Shown here: in pieces, positions 17,070-25,353 of the stretch
Numbering within the stretch: position 1 is the first letter of the stretch
Layout of the letters: each line of letters opens with the position of its first letter
Source: JAAEPI01 sp964352625
GTDB lineage: Bacteria > Bacteroidota > Bacteroidia > Cytophagales > Cyclobacteriaceae
Assembly: GCA_964352625.1 (NCBI GenBank)
Contig: CAYGSD010000004.1
Coordinates: forward strand, 124,001 to 188,000
Direction of reading: 5' to 3'
Length of the DNA: 64,000 nt
Notes under the pieces: model-generated
Databases searched by the model: none
Seen by the model: only the letters and a program-made list of their open reading frames with translations
Told to the model about the DNA's origin: nothing
Made by a program: the position numbers and the translations under genes

Positions 17070-19883
17070 CTACTTGCTGAGGTACAAGTTTCGCTCAGAA
17101 TATATTTTCATGAAATAATCATCCATGAGATCATCGATGAAGTAAATGGCTTCACCAGTTGATTTCATTTCAGGTCCGAGCTCCTTGTTTACATTCGGGA
17201 ATTTGTGGAATGAGAAGACCGGCTCTTTGATGGCATATCCTTTTTTGTAAGGCTTGAAATCAAAGTCTTTGACTTTCTTTTCCCCCAGCATCACCTTGGT
17301 GGCGTAGTTCACATAGGGTTCGCGATAGGCTTTGCAAATGAACGGAACCGTGCGAGATGCTCTTGGGTTCGCTTCGATGATGTACACTTTGTCATCTTTG
17401 ATGGCGAACTGAATGTTGATCAACCCGACGGTTTTCAATGCGATGGCAATCTTCTTTGTGTAGTCTTCGATTTGTCGAATGACGAAATCTCCGAGGTTGT
17501 AGGGGGGCAGCACCGCGTAAGAGTCGCCAGAATGAATGCCCGCCGGTTCGATGTGCTGCATGATGCCAATGATGTACACATCTTCTCCATCGCAGATGGC
17601 GTCCGCCTCCGCTTCGATTGCCCCTTCAAGAAAATGATCCAGTAGAATCTCACCGTCCAGCTTGTCCTTGAGAATGTCGACCACATGCTGCTCCAACTCG
17701 GTCTCGTTGATCACGATCTTCATCGACTGCCCGCCGAGCACGTAACTTGGACGAACCAATAGCGGAAAGCCAAGCTCTTTGGAGAGTTCTACTGCTTCGT
17801 CAGCGTCTGCAATGGTCCCGTATTTTGGGTAAGGGATGTCATTTTCTTTGAGCAAATCGGAGAATCTTCCACGTTCTTCCGCCAAGTCCAACGCTTCGTA
17901 ACTTGTGCCAATGATTTTGATGCCGTATCGCTCCAGCTTTTCGGCGAGTTTCAGTGCGGTTTGTCCCCCGAGCTGCACGATGACTCCTTCGGGTTTTTCA
18001 TGAAGAATGATGTCGTAAATGTGCTCCCAGAAAACAGGCTCGAAGTATAGTTTGTCCGCAATATCAAAGTCAGTTGAAACTGTCTCTGGATTGCAATTGA
18101 TCATGATGGTTTCGTATCCGCACTCTTTGGCTGCAAGCACTCCATGTACACACGAATAATCAAATTCTATTCCTTGCCCTATCCTGTTGGGCCCAGAGCC
18201 TAATACAACGATTTTCTTCCTGTCCGAAACACCTGATTCATTTTCTTCCTCAAAAGTGGAGTAGTAATAGGGGGTCTGCGCTTCGAACTCTGCGGCGCAA
18301 GTGTCCACAAGTTTGTAGACACGCTTAATACCAAGGTCATTTCTTTTTGAAAAGACCTTACTTTCCAGGCAACCGAGTAAGTGAGCTATTTGCCGATCAG
18401 CATACCCTTTCTTTTTGGCTTCCATTAATAGAGGCCTATCAATGGAATCGATGGTTTGATCAGCAATCTTTTCCTCCAGTTGAATCAGCTCTTCGATTTG
18501 ATTCAAAAACCAAGGGTCTATTTTGGTGAGTTTGCTGATGGTCTTGAACGAAATGCCAATTTTAAAAGCATCGTATATGTGGAAGAGTCTATTCCAGCTC
18601 GGATGCTCCAGACTTTCTAATATGGTGGCCTGATCTTTAAGCTCTCGTCCGTCTGCGCCAAGGCCATTCCTTTTTATTTCTAAAGATTGACAAGCTTTTT
18701 GAAGGGCTTCCTGAAAATTCCTTCCAATTCCCATTGCCTCACCCACCGATTTCATTTGCAGGCCTAGTCTACGATCAGAGCCTTTGAACTTGTCGAAGTT
18801 CCAACGAGGCACTTTTACAATGACATAATCGATCGAAGGTTCGAAGTAGGCCGAAGTGTCACCAGTGATCTGGTTTTTTAGTTCGTCAAGATTGTAACCA
18901 ATAGCGAGTTTGGCTGCCACTTTAGCTATAGGGTAACCGGTTGCTTTAGATGCCAGCGCTGAAGATCGGGAAACTCGAGGGTTAATCTCAATCCCGATGA
19001 TGTCTTCAGTGTCTGGATTTACTGAGAATTGGACATTACATCCTCCAGCAAAGTGACCGATTCCGTTCATCATCTTCTTGGCCAGGTCACGCATGTTCTG
19101 ATACACCGTGTCAGAGAGCGTCATAGCCGGTGCTACCGTGATTGAGTCGCCTGTGTGGACGCCCATTGGGTCGAAATTCTCGATGGAGCAGATGATGATG
19201 ATATTGCCAAGGTTGTCTCGGAGAAGCTCAAGCTCGTATTCCTTCCAGCCCATTATACTTTGCTCCACGAGCACTTCATGAATGGGCGAAGCTTGCAGTC
19301 CTGCATTGAGCGCTTCGTCAAATTCATCGGCTGTGTTCACGAACCCTCCACCGTATCCACCAAGGGTGTAGGAAGGACGAATAACTAATGGGAAGCCGAT
19401 TTCCTGGGCAATTTCTTTTCCCTTAAGAAAAGAGGTCGCAGTTTCTCCTCTACAAACACCGACATTCAATTCGATCATTTTGTGTCGGAATTTCTCTCTG
19501 TCCTCTGTGGTCTCGATCGCATCGATGTTTACACCAATCATCCTTACTCCATACTTTTTCCAAATTCCGGCTTTCTCACAATCAATCGCCAGATTCAAAG
19601 CAGTTTGGCCTCCCATGGTGGGTAGCACCGCATCGATTTTATGAATTTCAAGAATTTCACGAATCGATTGTTTGGTCAGGGGTTTGAGGTAAATATTATC
19701 CGCGGTGACCGGGTCGGTCATGATCGTGGCGGGATTGGAATTGATGAGTGTGACTTCAATTCCTTCCTCTCTTAATGAACGAGAAGCTTGGGTTCCTGAG
19801 TAATCGAATTCGCATGCTTGGCCAATAATGATCGGGCCACTACCAATTATTAGAACGGATTTAATACTGGTGTCTCTTGGCAT
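17070..19883 (-). CDS. carB: Carbamoyl-phosphate synthase large subunit lacking the C-terminal allosteric domain
   Basis: A 937-residue large subunit that makes carbamoyl phosphate from bicarbonate, ammonia and two ATP for arginine and pyrimidine synthesis. Both ATP-grasp halves are present: IGSGPIIIGQACEFDYSGTQA and VLGSGPNRIGQGIEFDYSCVHG open them, each with the VRPSYxLGG signature and the metal-ligand strand (IEINPRVSRSSAL and IIEANPRASRTVPF). The protein stops after GPEMKSTGEAIYFIDDLMDDYFMKIY, about 135 residues shorter than the E. coli enzyme, so the MGS-like domain that binds UMP, IMP and ornithine is missing. carA is not in the window. Confidence 0.96.
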   Translation of the reverse strand: MPRDTSIKSVLIIGSGPIIIGQACEFDYSGTQASRSLREEGIEVTLINSNPATIMTDPVTADNIYLKPLTKQSIREILEIHKIDAVLPTMGGQTALNLAIDCEKAGIWKKYGVRMIGVNIDAIETTEDREKFRHKMIELNVGVCRGETATSFLKGKEIAQEIGFPLVIRPSYTLGGYGGGFVNTADEFDEALNAGLQASPIHEVLVEQSIMGWKEYELELLRDNLGNIIIICSIENFDPMGVHTGDSITVAPAMTLSDTVYQNMRDLAKKMMNGIGHFAGGCNVQFSVNPDTEDIIGIEINPRVSRSSALASKATGYPIAKVAAKLAIGYNLDELKNQITGDTSAYFEPSIDYVIVKVPRWNFDKFKGSDRRLGLQMKSVGEAMGIGRNFQEALQKACQSLEIKRNGLGADGRELKDQATILESLEHPSWNRLFHIYDAFKIGISFKTISKLTKIDPWFLNQIEELIQLEEKIADQTIDSIDRPLLMEAKKKGYADRQIAHLLGCLESKVFSKRNDLGIKRVYKLVDTCAAEFEAQTPYYYSTFEEENESGVSDRKKIVVLGSGPNRIGQGIEFDYSCVHGVLAAKECGYETIMINCNPETVSTDFDIADKLYFEPVFWEHIYDIILHEKPEGVIVQLGGQTALKLAEKLERYGIKIIGTSYEALDLAEERGRFSDLLKENDIPYPKYGTIADADEAVELSKELGFPLLVRPSYVLGGQSMKIVINETELEQHVVDILKDKLDGEILLDHFLEGAIEAEADAICDGEDVYIIGIMQHIEPAGIHSGDSYAVLPPYNLGDFVIRQIEDYTKKIAIALKTVGLINIQFAIKDDKVYIIEANPRASRTVPFICKAYREPYVNYATKVMLGEKKVKDFDFKPYKKGYAIKEPVFSFHKFPNVNKELGPEMKSTGEAIYFIDDLMDDYFMKIYSERNLYLSK

Positions 19884-19917
19884 GTGATAAAGGATTGGTG
19901 GTTAGCATAAATTCCCG

Positions 19918-19925
19918 CAAAACTA
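19918..19925 (-). promoter_or_regulatory. Candidate -7 promoter box for carB
   Basis: Minus strand TAGTTTTG matches TAnnTTTG, 34 nt before the carB start codon, within the divergent carB/hisC-like intergenic region. No -33 TTG is evident at 19-21 nt upstream. Confidence 0.35.
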
Positions 19926-20019
19926 ATATACGATCCCTTGTCGGGGGTAAGGAATCGGGAACTTGTTTGTGTTTCGTGGTGGAAAATGGCAGAGTGACAA
20001 AATTGAGATTAGATTAGCG

Positions 20020-21111
20020 ATGATGAATGTGAGAATTCCTGATAACATTGGAGCGATCAAAAGTTATGATCCGGGTAAGACCATTGCTCAACTCAAAGAG
20101 GAATTTGGGTGGGAGAGGACGGCTATCCTTTGGAATAATGAAAACACACTTGGTGTTTCGAAAAAAGCCATGGCGGCCGTAACGGAGGTTTGCGAGGGTG
20201 TAAACTATTACCCAGACCCAACGGGATTCAGTCTAAGGAGAAGGCTTGCTCTTAAGTTTGGCAGGAAGCCTGAGGAGGTTATTTTGGGAAATGGATCTGA
20301 ATCAATTCTTATGCTCGCCATTCGGGCTATGTGCTCTGGCGAAGATGAATTGCTCACATCAGAGGGCAGCTTTGTGATTATCTATAATTGGGCTCGGATC
20401 AATAACATTCGCTGCGTCTCCATGCCTATGGCGGATAATTATGGTTTTGATCTTGACGCTATCAAGTCAAGGATCAACATCAACACGAAGGTGATTTATT
20501 TGGCGAATGCCAATAACCCTACGGGCACCATGATCTCAAAGACTGATTTGCAAGAGTTTATCAAATCCATCCCTGATCATATTTTGGTCATAGTGGATGA
20601 GGCTTATTTTGAGTTTTCAGTGGGGCTTAGTGCCGATTTCCCGAATTCACTAGAATTTGATTTCGCCAATGTGTTGACACTTCGAACTTTCAGCAAGGCG
20701 TATGGAATTGCTGGCGTGAGGATTGGATACGGAGTTGGTCATCCTAAGGTGATTGAGGCAATGAACAAAGCAAAGCTGACATTCGAGCCGGGAACGCTGG
20801 CTCAGGCGGCAGGTGTCGGAGCGTTGCAAGATGAGGAGTTTGTGGAGAGAACGGTTCAAAACAATACTGAAGGCATGCAGTACTACTATAGGAATTTTGA
20901 TGAATTAGGAATTAAGTATGTTCCTTCCTACGCCAATTTTGTCATGACCATTTGGGAGTCTTCGGAAAGGGTGAAACAGGTTTATGAAGCCTTGATGAAA
21001 AATGGCGTGCTTGTGAGACCGTTGGGAGGGAAGTTGGATAACTGCATAAGAATAACCGTGGGGCGACCGGACGAAAACGAGCTGCTGATAGAAAAGCTGA
21101 GAGCGCTATAA
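20020..21111 (+). CDS. HisC-family class I/II aminotransferase
   Basis: A 363-residue PLP enzyme of the histidinol-phosphate aminotransferase family. The start at 20020 (MMNVRIPDNIGAIKSYDPGK) was preferred over an in-frame ATG at 19963 because the extra residues do not resemble the family. PLP-site motifs are LANANNPTGT, IVDEAYFEF and RTFSKAYGIAGVRIGYG, the last with the Schiff-base lysine; NCIRITVGRPDENELL near the end has the carboxylate-binding Arg. It is not near other his genes, so it may serve histidine synthesis or another amino acid. It overlaps the convergent kinase gene by 6 nt. Confidence 0.88.
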   Translation: MMNVRIPDNIGAIKSYDPGKTIAQLKEEFGWERTAILWNNENTLGVSKKAMAAVTEVCEGVNYYPDPTGFSLRRRLALKFGRKPEEVILGNGSESILMLAIRAMCSGEDELLTSEGSFVIIYNWARINNIRCVSMPMADNYGFDLDAIKSRININTKVIYLANANNPTGTMISKTDLQEFIKSIPDHILVIVDEAYFEFSVGLSADFPNSLEFDFANVLTLRTFSKAYGIAGVRIGYGVGHPKVIEAMNKAKLTFEPGTLAQAAGVGALQDEEFVERTVQNNTEGMQYYYRNFDELGIKYVPSYANFVMTIWESSERVKQVYEALMKNGVLVRPLGGKLDNCIRITVGRPDENELLIEKLRAL

Positions 21112-22899
21112 CGATTGTTTCTTAGGCAGCTTGACATTGAAGGTCGATCCAACGTTTGGTTCGCTTTCTAAACTGATAGTGCCATCAAGTTTTTCTACGG
21201 CGCGATTCAGGATATATAACCCAAGGCCGCTTCCCTGAATATCTTTTTCTGCTCGATAAAACATTTCGAATATCTTTTCTCCTGTGTCTTTGCGCATCCC
21301 GACTCCATTGTCTTGAACCACAATTTCTATGTGATCGAGGTTATCGATAACCTTGATTTTTACGAAACTTTCTTCTTGATCCAGTCGAGCGTATTTAATT
21401 CCGTTCTCTAGCAGATTTTGAACAATGGTGTTGACAAGTGCCCAAGGCGCATGAAAATCCAAATCTGATGCTACGCTTTTCTCAATGCGTACTTTCTCGA
21501 AATTGGGCAGGGAGCCGAATGACATAAGGCATTGACTAATCAATTTATCGAAATCAATGGCTTCATGCGCGTCGGTGGAGTGTGTGACTCTTGTCAGCTT
21601 AATGAGCTCATCAAGAATCAAATTTATTCGAGTCGTTTGTGTTCTGGCCAGGTCAAGGAAATGGTGAACTTTTCCATCCTTGATCTCACTCCTGGCCACA
21701 TAATCAATACTTACAAGGGAAGCAATCGGCCCTTTTAAATCATGAGAAACACGATGGAAGAAAAGATCCAGTTCTTGGTTTTTCTTTTCAATAATTTCCG
21801 CTTTTTCTCTTTGAGATTCTGCCTCAATCTCCAAGGTATTTATACGATTGGTTATTTCATAGCTCTTAATCATCTTATGATGTCGCTCACTGATGATTCT
21901 TTCCTTTTCGCGTGTGTAGGCTTCCAAATAGTTAAGTGCATTTTCCAAGTCATTTTCGATTTTGGAAATCTGATACAGAAGGTAGTATGTGTCTGATTTT
22001 ATCAGCGCAATATTATTTTCGCCCGAAGATTGAAGACATAGGTTGGCTGTTTCCTTGGCTCGTTCTAACAGACCCATTTGAAAATAAAGGGCTGCCATTT
22101 TTCTTTGCACCATTGTGGCACCAAGCTTTTCTCCGGATTCAATGTGAATGCGTAATGCCTCGTTGTAATCTGCTTCTGCTTTTTCGAACTGCTCCAAGCG
22201 AGCGTGGATTTTCCCTCTACCATAAATGGCAAAGGCCAACCCTCTTATATCGCCAGTTTCTTTTTTAATACTGATCGATTTTTCGATCATTTCAATCGCT
22301 TCATCCTTCTTGCCTGATTTCATAAGGATGCCTGAAAGTGGGTTGTATGCGTTGGAAACTAGGTCTTGGTTTTTGCATTTCAACCCCGCCTGAACAGAAC
22401 TTTCATAGGCCATGGTGGCGCTGCGTGTATCTCCGAAGTACTCATATATGGTCCCCATTGATTTCTGAGCACGAGCCTGACTGTAGTAATCTTTGTGCTT
22501 TCTATAGATGATCAGACACTCTTCAAGCTCCTGAAGGCCCAAATGAAACTGATCAGTTTTGTAGTAGGTGCCGGCAATGTTGTATTTCGCATCTGCAATT
22601 CCTTTTTCATCTTTAAGCTCAGTAAAAATTTCAATTGCTTTCCTAGCGGAATTTATTGCCTCTTCATTACGTCCAGTGATCATGTAGAACAGCGAAAGTT
22701 TACACAGACTTTCTGCAATGTATTTTGGAATGGCTGCTTGCTGACTTAACTCTAAGGCTTTTTGGGCCAAATCAATGCTCTTCTGTAAATCTGAGACGCG
22801 TGTTTCATATGCCTGATCGAGCAGTGAGGCTATTTTTTTCTGGTCAACTTGTATGTATGCGGTCTCCAACTGATTTAGGAATCCGCACAATTTAACCAA
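21106..22899 (-). CDS. Cytoplasmic TPR histidine kinase with TTG start
   Basis: A 597-residue protein with no signal peptide or membrane helix. TPR-like helices fill about residues 30-330, followed by a coiled coil (about 335-378) and a kinase with His386 in FFHRVSHDLKGPIASL, an N-box LLENGIKYA, VVQDNGVGM and GSGLGLYILNRAVEKLDG. The frame opens after a TAA at 22912-22914 and the earliest start is TTG at 22899; the first internal ATG (Met73) would cut into the repeats. A short ATG frame at 22912 stops after six codons, so an ancestral start may have been lost by frameshift. No response regulator is adjacent. Confidence 0.85.
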   Translation of the reverse strand: MVKLCGFLNQLETAYIQVDQKKIASLLDQAYETRVSDLQKSIDLAQKALELSQQAAIPKYIAESLCKLSLFYMITGRNEEAINSARKAIEIFTELKDEKGIADAKYNIAGTYYKTDQFHLGLQELEECLIIYRKHKDYYSQARAQKSMGTIYEYFGDTRSATMAYESSVQAGLKCKNQDLVSNAYNPLSGILMKSGKKDEAIEMIEKSISIKKETGDIRGLAFAIYGRGKIHARLEQFEKAEADYNEALRIHIESGEKLGATMVQRKMAALYFQMGLLERAKETANLCLQSSGENNIALIKSDTYYLLYQISKIENDLENALNYLEAYTREKERIISERHHKMIKSYEITNRINTLEIEAESQREKAEIIEKKNQELDLFFHRVSHDLKGPIASLVSIDYVARSEIKDGKVHHFLDLARTQTTRINLILDELIKLTRVTHSTDAHEAIDFDKLISQCLMSFGSLPNFEKVRIEKSVASDLDFHAPWALVNTIVQNLLENGIKYARLDQEESFVKIKVIDNLDHIEIVVQDNGVGMRKDTGEKIFEMFYRAEKDIQGSGLGLYILNRAVEKLDGTISLESEPNVGSTFNVKLPKKQSL

Positions 22900-22938
22900 A
22901 TGAAGCGAGCATTATCAAATGATAACTGCTAGATTTTG

Positions 22939-24384
22939 TTAATCGTCAAGGCTCGGCAAAGTGAAATTATCAAAGAGACTGGGTTGAGCCATAAGAGCTT
23001 CGATTTCCTCGCTGGTTCTTGGTGCCAAATCCGATAACAACTCAAAGCCATCTTTTGTGATCAGTACATCGTCTTCAATCCTTACAGCGATTCCCCACCA
23101 TTTTTTATCGCATGGGGAGTCATTTGGAATGTAGATTCCCGGCTCTATGGTAATCGCCATACCTTCTTCCAACTCCTGATAATTTCCTTTGTCATGAACA
23201 TCCAGGCCAATGTGATGACCAAGGCCATGCGGATAATACAAGTGTCTTTCATCCACGGTCTTGATAATTCCTAATTCTACAAGTCCTTCATTGATAATTT
23301 TTCGAGCAATATCACGATCCAGATCACGGCCAATATTCACGCCTGGCTTGCATGCCTGAATGGCGGCTTCTTGAGCTTTGTACACCAAATCATAAATGGC
23401 TTTTTCTTCAGGAGAGAATTTTCCATCTATAGGAATTGTACGTGTGACGTCTGCTGTGTATCCGTGATATTCAGCGCCCAAGTCCATCAGGATCATTTCA
23501 TTACTTTCGATGGATGGTTTGTAATTCTCTATGTAGTGCAGAATGCAGCCATTGTGCCCTGCTCCCACAATTGAAGGGTATCCTTCATATTCTGACTGAT
23601 ATTTTTTGAAAATGAATTCATGTAATCCCTGGACTTCCATTTCTGACATGCCAGGGCGCATAGCTTTCATTACTTCTACTTGGGCAATGCAAGAGATGTC
23701 CACAGCTTTTCTCAGCAGCACCATTTCTTCCTCTGTTTTGATGCCTCTCAAGTCCTTCATGATTTGATCGAGCGTTTTCATGTCCAGATTGTTGGCTTGC
23801 GCCTCCATAGAAATATTCTCTCCTTGAGCATAGCCGACCTTTTCTTTGAAGGAGGCTATCAAATCAAATAGATCACCTTCTGTATTTGTGTCTCGCACAT
23901 CATTGAAGAAATCATAGAAAAGCACTTTGCCGAATTTCGAAAAGTCAATGTTGTAGTTGGCAAACTCTGTATTGTTGAAAACTTGATTCAGAGCGAGTTT
24001 GTCCTTAACTCCGTTTACGCCCATTCTGCGACCAGTCCACATTTCCGCCATTGCGTTTCTTGGCTGAATGAAGATGATTTCGTTGTATTTGCCATCCGGG
24101 CCTTCTTGATCCGCTTTGAAGATGAGTAATACGGCATGAGGTTCTTTGTAACCTGTCAGATAGTAGAAATTAGGATCTTGATGGTACACATAGTCCACGT
24201 CATTTGCTCTGTTTCTCACGGGGTTAGCAAAGAAGACGGCAACAGAATTATCCGGCATTTTGTCTCGAACCAGCGTTCGTCGTTCGGTGTGGAATTCGCT
24301 AGAAAGGAAATCTGAAGGTAAATCCTGCGCTGCAGTGGTTGTCACTAAAAGAAGTCCGAGGAGGGATAACAACAAGTTTTTCAT
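22939..24384 (-). CDS. Secreted Xaa-Pro aminopeptidase (M24B)
   Basis: A 481-residue exported aminopeptidase P. The ATG at 24384 starts a signal peptide (MKNLLLSLLGLLLVTTTAAQ); a longer frame to 24462 adds 26 non-family residues. The N-terminal creatinase-like domain is followed by the pita-bread peptidase with the five metal ligands in LMDLGAEYHGYTADVTRTIP (two Asp), PHGLGHHIGLDVHD (His), ITIEPGIYIP (Glu) and VRIEDDVLIT (Glu). It would remove N-terminal residues preceding proline from peptides in the periplasm or outside the cell. Downstream is the kinase gene; upstream is the rpmB terminator. Confidence 0.93.
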   Translation of the reverse strand: MKNLLLSLLGLLLVTTTAAQDLPSDFLSSEFHTERRTLVRDKMPDNSVAVFFANPVRNRANDVDYVYHQDPNFYYLTGYKEPHAVLLIFKADQEGPDGKYNEIIFIQPRNAMAEMWTGRRMGVNGVKDKLALNQVFNNTEFANYNIDFSKFGKVLFYDFFNDVRDTNTEGDLFDLIASFKEKVGYAQGENISMEAQANNLDMKTLDQIMKDLRGIKTEEEMVLLRKAVDISCIAQVEVMKAMRPGMSEMEVQGLHEFIFKKYQSEYEGYPSIVGAGHNGCILHYIENYKPSIESNEMILMDLGAEYHGYTADVTRTIPIDGKFSPEEKAIYDLVYKAQEAAIQACKPGVNIGRDLDRDIARKIINEGLVELGIIKTVDERHLYYPHGLGHHIGLDVHDKGNYQELEEGMAITIEPGIYIPNDSPCDKKWWGIAVRIEDDVLITKDGFELLSDLAPRTSEEIEALMAQPSLFDNFTLPSLDD

Positions 24385-24464
24385 TGGGGCAATTTTTAAA
24401 GGACTCGAATATAATGACAATGGTGGTGAGTGACAGAAAAGATTCTGATGAATGGCAAACAAAA

Positions 24465-24492
24465 AAAGCCCTCCGACTGGTCGGAGGGCTTT
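24465..24492 (-). terminator. Terminator of rpmB
   Basis: A 12-bp perfect stem (AAAGCCCTCCGA / TCGGAGGGCTTT) with a 4-nt loop; on the minus strand it is followed by a run of T. It lies 20 nt after the rpmB stop and shows that rpmB is not cotranscribed with the peptidase gene. Confidence 0.9.
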
Positions 24493-24512
24493 AAATAAAT
24501 GTTTTTGATTTA

Positions 24513-24752
24513 TTAGAAAGAAGTGGTGCCTTGTTCTCTGGCTTTCTTCAACACTTTTGAGATACCATTCTTATTGATGGTTCTTAGCGTAGAAGTGGCA
24601 ACTTTCACTGTGATCCACTTGTCCTCTTCAGGAATGTAGAATCTCTTCTTTTGAAGATTAGGATTGAATCTTCTTTTGGTTTTATTATTCGAGTGAGAAA
24701 CGTTGTTTCCTACCTGTGGTCGCTTCCCTGAAATTTCACAAACTTTTGACAT
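24513..24752 (-). CDS. rpmB: 50S ribosomal protein L28
   Basis: A 79-residue basic protein starting MSKVCEISGKRPQVGNNVSHSNNKTKRRF, the L28 signature, and containing TVKVATSTLRTINKNG. The start at 24752 was chosen over an in-frame ATG at 24770 since L28 begins at MSK/MAR. It has its own promoter and terminator, so it is a single-gene unit. The L33 gene, often next to L28 in this phylum, is not here. Confidence 0.97.
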   Translation of the reverse strand: MSKVCEISGKRPQVGNNVSHSNNKTKRRFNPNLQKKRFYIPEEDKWITVKVATSTLRTINKNGISKVLKKAREQGTTSF

Positions 24753-24780
24753 CTTTTCCGCCGTTTTCAAAAATGGAGTG

Positions 24781-24811
24781 CAAATATCGGGATTTGAATC
24801 TAATAATCAAA
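24781..24811 (-). promoter_or_regulatory. Promoter of rpmB
   Basis: On the minus strand TTTG (24808-24811) is followed after 19 nt by GATATTTG (24781-24788), a seven-of-eight match to the Bacteroidota -7 box. The spacing is typical and the start codon is 28 nt downstream, as expected for a strong housekeeping gene. Confidence 0.65.
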
Positions 24812-24837
24812 TGAAAGCCTATGTTTTTGGTTTGTAA

Positions 24838-25293
24838 TTAGAAAGGCTTGAAAGTGATGGCTGGTTCTTGCGGCTTTCCTGGCTCTTTTAATTTTAACGT
24901 CGTGGCTGAAATTGCAAGAATTTGAAGCGTAGTTGATTCGTCTTTCCCGTCCATGCTCGTGGTAATTAATTTTTTGTCATCACTCAGCTCCCACTTGCCA
25001 GTCTCCAATCCGTCAGGATCTGAAGATTTCATGGTGCCGTCTGGATAGAACTCAACCCAGATCACTTCCATCTTCTTGAAACTTTCTTCCATCATCGCCT
25101 TTTGATCTGGAGGCAGCATTTCCATCATTGTCTTCATCTCATCGGGAAGATCATTCATAAATGCTTCTATATCTATTTTCCATTTCTTGCAGAGATCATT
25201 TTTGTTGCCTGGCACAGGCTGAAGCTGAGCGAATGCGTTGAGAGAAAACAGACTAAACAAAAGAAGGGCAGCTACGGTCGTTAATTTTTTCAT
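24838..25293 (-). CDS. Secreted lipocalin-like protein
   Basis: A 151-residue protein with a clear signal peptide (MKKLTTVAALLLFSLFSLNAFAQ). The mature part begins with DLCKKWKI, then a Met-rich helical insert (about 45-75), then strands VEFYPDGTMKSSDPDGLETGKWELSDDKKLIT, DGKDESTTLQILAISATTLKLKE. The W..G/GxW pattern and beta alternation fit the Bacteroidota lipocalin-like domain family. The ligand is unknown. It follows the macroglobulin gene by 60 bp on the same strand. Confidence 0.7.
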   Translation of the reverse strand: MKKLTTVAALLLFSLFSLNAFAQLQPVPGNKNDLCKKWKIDIEAFMNDLPDEMKTMMEMLPPDQKAMMEESFKKMEVIWVEFYPDGTMKSSDPDGLETGKWELSDDKKLITTSMDGKDESTTLQILAISATTLKLKEPGKPQEPAITFKPF

Positions 25294-25353
25294 TGTATCT
25301 AATTTAGAATGCCAAGTTAATATTTCTTTCTTTTCGAGGTGATCTTAACATCA

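Noticed and set aside
22910..22912. ATG as start of the cytoplasmic TPR kinase
   Set aside because: It is out of frame and stops after six codons; TTG at 22899 is the only early in-frame start.
24385..24462. 26-residue N-terminal extension of the M24 peptidase
   Set aside because: The extension would overlap nothing useful and hides the signal peptide that starts at 24384.
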